Source: Phycisphaerae bacterium (GTDB lineage Bacteria; Planctomycetota; Phycisphaerae; UBA1845; UTPLA1). Taken from it: DNA of 9,050 nucleotides. This document shows, one piece after another, positions 6,971-9,050 of this stretch. Numbering within the stretch: the first letter of the stretch is position 1; each line of letters opens with the position of its first letter. The translations under genes and the position numbers were made by a program. Location: the NCBI GenBank assembly GCA_029259995.1, contig JAJDEC010000028.1, forward strand, positions 1 to 9,050, given 5' to 3'. Under the pieces are notes generated by a model. The model had not been told where the DNA came from, did no database searches, and worked only from the letters and a program-made list of their open reading frames with translations.

Positions 6971-6993
6971 GCGCCCGACCGGGCGCTGTCGGG
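6971..6993. terminator. GC-rich hairpin between convergent modC and clpS
   Basis: GCGCCC-GACC-GGGCGC at 6971-6986 is a perfect 6-bp stem with a 4-nt loop. A second hairpin uses part of the same bases: CCCGAC 6974-6979 pairs with GTCGGG 6988-6993 over an 8-nt loop, so only one can form at a time. It lies 24 bp past the modC stop and about 20 bp past the clpS stop, a position suited to a bidirectional terminator. There is no U-tract on either side, so intrinsic termination is uncertain. Confidence 0.4.
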
Positions 6994-7013
6994 AAACGGA
7001 TGATGAGTCAGGA

Positions 7014-7352
7014 TCAGCAACTGGCGGGTTTGATGATCGCGCTCATCGGGCCCTTGCAACATGGCAGGCGAAAATCCGGGCCGAAACCGTGAATCTGATC
7101 GCGTTTCAGTTCGGCGCGCTCGAATGTTGTCGTGTCCACAATGACGCGGCCTTCCTTGCCGATCATGGCGGCCAATTGCAGCGCCATGTCCTGATTGTGG
7201 CCGAAGAGCCGGCGGAGCATTTCGATCACGTACTCGAACGTATGCTCGTTATCATCCAGAAGAATGACATGAAACGGCGGCAGTCGTCGGGCCTCGGGGC
7301 CCGCCAGGTGTTCAGCCGAACTGGAATGATTCGCATTCTGATTAAAGGACAT
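7014..7352 (-). CDS. clpS: ClpS-family adaptor of the ClpAP/ClpCP protease
   Basis: The protein has 112 residues. ClpS proteins bind the N-domain of a Clp ATPase in the cytosol and hand over substrates bearing N-terminal destabilising residues. The ClpS core starts at PPFHVILLDDNEHTFEYVIEML (25-46), followed by LFGHNQDMALQLAAMIGKEGRVIV (49-72) and ERAELKRDQIHGFG (78-91), ending KGPMSAIIKPA. ATG 7352 was chosen because GGAG lies 7 nt upstream on the minus strand; ATG 7379 would add nine residues but overlaps the likely -10 box. Aligned by eye to E. coli ClpS, Asn34 and His66 of the N-degron pocket correspond to Asp33 and Gly65 here, and the Met40 gatekeeper to Phe39. Substrate choice may therefore differ. 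The gene is divergent from the propeller gene and convergent with modC. No clpA, clpC or clpP is in the window. Confidence 0.88.
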   Translation of the reverse strand: MSFNQNANHSSSAEHLAGPEARRLPPFHVILLDDNEHTFEYVIEMLRRLFGHNQDMALQLAAMIGKEGRVIVDTTTFERAELKRDQIHGFGPDFRLPCCKGPMSAIIKPASC

Positions 7353-7359
7353 GTGTTCG

Positions 7360-7383
7360 CTCCGTGCGAATTCGCACATTATA
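7360..7383 (-). promoter_or_regulatory. clpS promoter -10 box, operator-like palindrome and ribosome site
   Basis: Reading on the minus strand there is a perfect TATAAT at 7383-7378. Immediately after it comes a perfect 14-bp palindrome, GTGCGAATTCGCAC (7377-7364), and then GGAG at 7363-7360, seven bases before the clpS ATG. The palindrome would cover the expected transcription start about seven bases past the -10 box, a classical place for a repressor site. No TTGACA-like -35 sits 16-19 bp upstream. The -10 and palindrome are seen; repressor control is inferred. Confidence 0.5.
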
Positions 7384-7450
7384 AACAGCGGGGCTTGATC
7401 GCGCCTAACATATTTTGCCGTTTGTCGAGATATTTCTGCAAGGACGGAAG

Positions 7451-8581
7451 TTGGATACACAAGAATCGTTTCAGCCTGTGAAAAAAGACAATCGTCGGCG
7501 TCAACTGTTTGTCGTCGCCGGACTGATCGCCGCCATCTGTCTGGCGGTATATGCGTATCGCGAGTACAGAATCCTGAGTATTCCGACAGTGTCCGAAGCA
7601 TGGGCTTCGACGGGCGTCGAATATGCGAATACCGATTCCGTCGCCGCAGTCCGATGCCGCGACGGCGCATTGAACGTACTCGCGACGGCGAAATGGGGGG
7701 ATCGAATTGACGTGTTTGACGGCGCGTCGGGGCGATTCATCCAGAGCGTCGGGCGGCATGGCGACGGGCCGCGAGAGTTTCGACGACCCAACGGCATTGC
7801 GATCGTCCGCTTCACCGGCGGGCAGAATCCGAGCCCGGCCCAGAATGCAACATCACAGTCCGCGCCGATCGATCAGGCCATCCTCGTTGTCGAGCGCGAA
7901 GGCGCGAGAGTCCAGATGCTGTCGGCCAATGACCTTCAGTGCATCGGCTTCGTCGGCGAAAAAATCCTCAAGCGACCTTATGGTGCGGCGCTGTCCTATC
8001 TTGAGGCGAGTCCGCTGCTCTACGTGACAGACACGGACGTGCCCGCCGACAGGACAGTCAGTGTCTTTCGTCTGGCACTTAAGTCGAAACTTGTTGAAGG
8101 GACGCTGGTCCGGCAATTCGGCGACGCCGGAGAAGGGCGAATTCACAAGGCGGAGTCGATTGTCGTTGATGATGTCTTCGGCCGCGTGCTGCTCTGCGAC
8201 GAGGATCGTTCACAAAGGAACGTGAAAGTGTACAGTCTGGATGGTTCGTACACTGGGCGCACGTTCGGCGACGGGATCATCGGCGGGGATCCCGAAGGCC
8301 TCGTCATTGTCCCTTCTGCGCGGGGCGATTTCGTTCTCGTGACGGATCAGCGATCGAAGATCACGATCTGGCATGCCTTCGATCGGGAATCGCTTGTGCA
8401 CATCGCGTCGCTCACAGGCGAACCGCGGATCGCGAACACGGACGGTATCGGCCTCTTCGTCGAGTCGTTCGGCGATTTTGCCGCCGGAGCAATGTTCGCC
8501 GTGAATGATGACGCGGACGTCCGCGCATACGATCTCGCGTCGATCATCGAGGTGATCGATGACGCAAGATTGACTCGTTGA
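7451..8581 (+). CDS. Membrane-anchored phytase-like beta-propeller protein
   Basis: The protein has 376 residues from TTG 7451, chosen because AAGGA (7440-7444) lies six bases upstream. TTG 7415 would add 12 residues without a ribosome site. RRRQ is followed by one hydrophobic segment (residues 19-36) without a cleavage site, suggesting an N-terminal anchor with the rest outside the cytoplasm. The remainder resembles beta-propeller (BPP, Bacillus-type) phytases, which hydrolyse phytate with bound calcium. LATAK (77-81) matches the TTNK strand, AESIVVDDVFGRVLLCDED (234-252) matches the TEGMAADDEYGRLYIAEED strand, GGDPEGL (278-284) matches DIEGL, and NTDGI (329-333) matches DTDGI. The early acidic ADD pair of true phytases reads NTDS (60-63), and the loops are short. 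Known family facts make phosphate release plausible; the missing pair makes activity uncertain, and a general six-bladed propeller is the alternative. It is divergent from clpS. Confidence 0.7.
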   Translation: MDTQESFQPVKKDNRRRQLFVVAGLIAAICLAVYAYREYRILSIPTVSEAWASTGVEYANTDSVAAVRCRDGALNVLATAKWGDRIDVFDGASGRFIQSVGRHGDGPREFRRPNGIAIVRFTGGQNPSPAQNATSQSAPIDQAILVVEREGARVQMLSANDLQCIGFVGEKILKRPYGAALSYLEASPLLYVTDTDVPADRTVSVFRLALKSKLVEGTLVRQFGDAGEGRIHKAESIVVDDVFGRVLLCDEDRSQRNVKVYSLDGSYTGRTFGDGIIGGDPEGLVIVPSARGDFVLVTDQRSKITIWHAFDRESLVHIASLTGEPRIANTDGIGLFVESFGDFAAGAMFAVNDDADVRAYDLASIIEVIDDARLTR

Positions 8582-8582
8582 C

Positions 8583-8592
8583 GATTCGAATC
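8583..8592. repeat. Short perfect palindrome between convergent stop codons
   Basis: GATTCGAATC is self-complementary over 10 bp and occupies nearly all of the gap between the propeller stop (8579-8581) and the hydrolase stop (8593-8591). With no loop and no T-run it would be a poor terminator, and it may be chance. Confidence 0.25.
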
Positions 8593-9050
8593 ATCGCGAG
8601 ACAGTGTCGATGTCTGATCGAGAAGCCCTGACGGATGACAATCGCGCCGATGTCGTGTCCACGGATTTCGGGCCGCGACTCGCGTCAAAGAAATTGATCA
8701 TCAGGCTGTAAAGATAATCCCCGCAGTATGCGGCGAACCCGTCATGGCCGCCGCCGTGGAGTATGACACACGCGACATTCGGATTGGGCGTGTCCGCGAT
8801 GAAGTTCGCAACCTCCTGGGCGTATGCCAGCGGGTCGTTGGCGCCGTGGATGATCAGAACCGGCACGCGTGCCGACATCAACTTCGGCTCGTAGGGCTTG
8901 TCCTTGTACGGGGAAAGACGAAGGTAATTGACGCCGTCCACAACGCCGCCCGGATAGCCAAGGGCTGACTTGTTGAATTCGTATTCGATCAGCTTTCTGA
9001 GACTGCCTGTTTCCGGGCCGTGACGCTTGCGGGCGACGCGCCGCGCTACC
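8591..9050 (-). CDS. Alpha/beta hydrolase (YheT-like), C-terminal part
   Basis: The frame is open from the right edge to the TGA at 8593-8591, giving 152 visible residues; the start and the nucleophile region lie beyond the window. The sequence contains a YxxLSPY segment, then VPVLIIHGANDPLAYA, where the Asp of NDP is the likely acid of the triad, then ILHGGGHDGF, where the His is the likely catalytic base, and a YLYSLMINFF helix. The order I-x-V-P-x-L-I-I-x-x-x-x-D-P followed by GGHxGF is the pattern of YheT-type (AB hydrolase-4) esterases. The last 25 or so residues are Ser/Arg/Asp-rich and probably disordered. An internal GTG at 8941-8939 could be mistaken for a start, but the reading frame upstream is continuous and protein-like. 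The substrate is unknown. The gene converges with the propeller gene, with only 9 bp between the stops. Confidence 0.78.
   Translation of the reverse strand, partial: VARRVARKRHGPETGSLRKLIEYEFNKSALGYPGGVVDGVNYLRLSPYKDKPYEPKLMSARVPVLIIHGANDPLAYAQEVANFIADTPNPNVACVILHGGGHDGFAAYCGDYLYSLMINFFDASRGPKSVDTTSARLSSVRASRSDIDTVSR

Noticed and set aside
1..9050. CRISPR array, insertion sequence, integrase or attachment site
   Set aside because: No regularly spaced direct repeats, transposase or integrase motifs, or target duplications were seen; the only repeat structure is the hairpin element at 200-425.

Overview
This is about 9 kb of GC-rich bacterial chromosome, most likely from the phylum Planctomycetota. 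No 16S or other decisive marker is present. The inference rests on three things: a ClpS variant of the kind I associate with planctomycetes, a lipoprotein C-terminal domain and an Ig-plus-TPR secreted protein that resemble planctomycete families as I remember them, and a hairpin element with a GCGGGCG/CGCCCGC core of a sort common in those genomes. All of this is from memory and unchecked by search.

Left part (1-1171): the 3' end of a short-chain dehydrogenase/reductase (SDR) gene is followed by a hairpin-rich intergenic repeat (about 200-425). The repeat sits inside the 3' half of a minus-strand reading frame whose N-terminus looks like a genuine small exported protein. About 490 bp without a credible gene then separates that small gene from the next, divergent, gene.

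Middle part (1172-6946): five plus-strand genes lie close together: a secreted Ig-like/TPR protein, holA (DNA polymerase III delta, clamp loader), a large lipoprotein with a low-complexity linker and a conserved-looking C-terminal beta domain, a methyltransferase-like protein starting at TTG, and a ModC-type ABC ATPase. Gaps are 16 to about 50 bp, consistent with one or two transcription units. Apart from holA, the genes act in the envelope, in transport or in unknown roles, so shared transcription need not mean shared function. No modA or modB is visible beside modC.

Right part (6947-9050): modC and clpS converge on a short GC-rich hairpin region. clpS is divergent from a membrane-anchored phytase-like beta-propeller gene. 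Between the two is a TATAAT box followed directly by a perfect 14-bp palindrome, a plausible operator at the clpS transcription start. The propeller gene converges with the 3' end of a YheT-like alpha/beta hydrolase gene that runs off the right edge.

I do not see a clear new multi-gene system such as defence, mobile-element or CRISPR functions. The most worthwhile leads are the mosaic hairpin element that appears to have extended a small exported protein, the altered N-degron pocket of ClpS, the clpS operator-like palindrome, and the phytase-like protein whose cleft residues are only partly kept.
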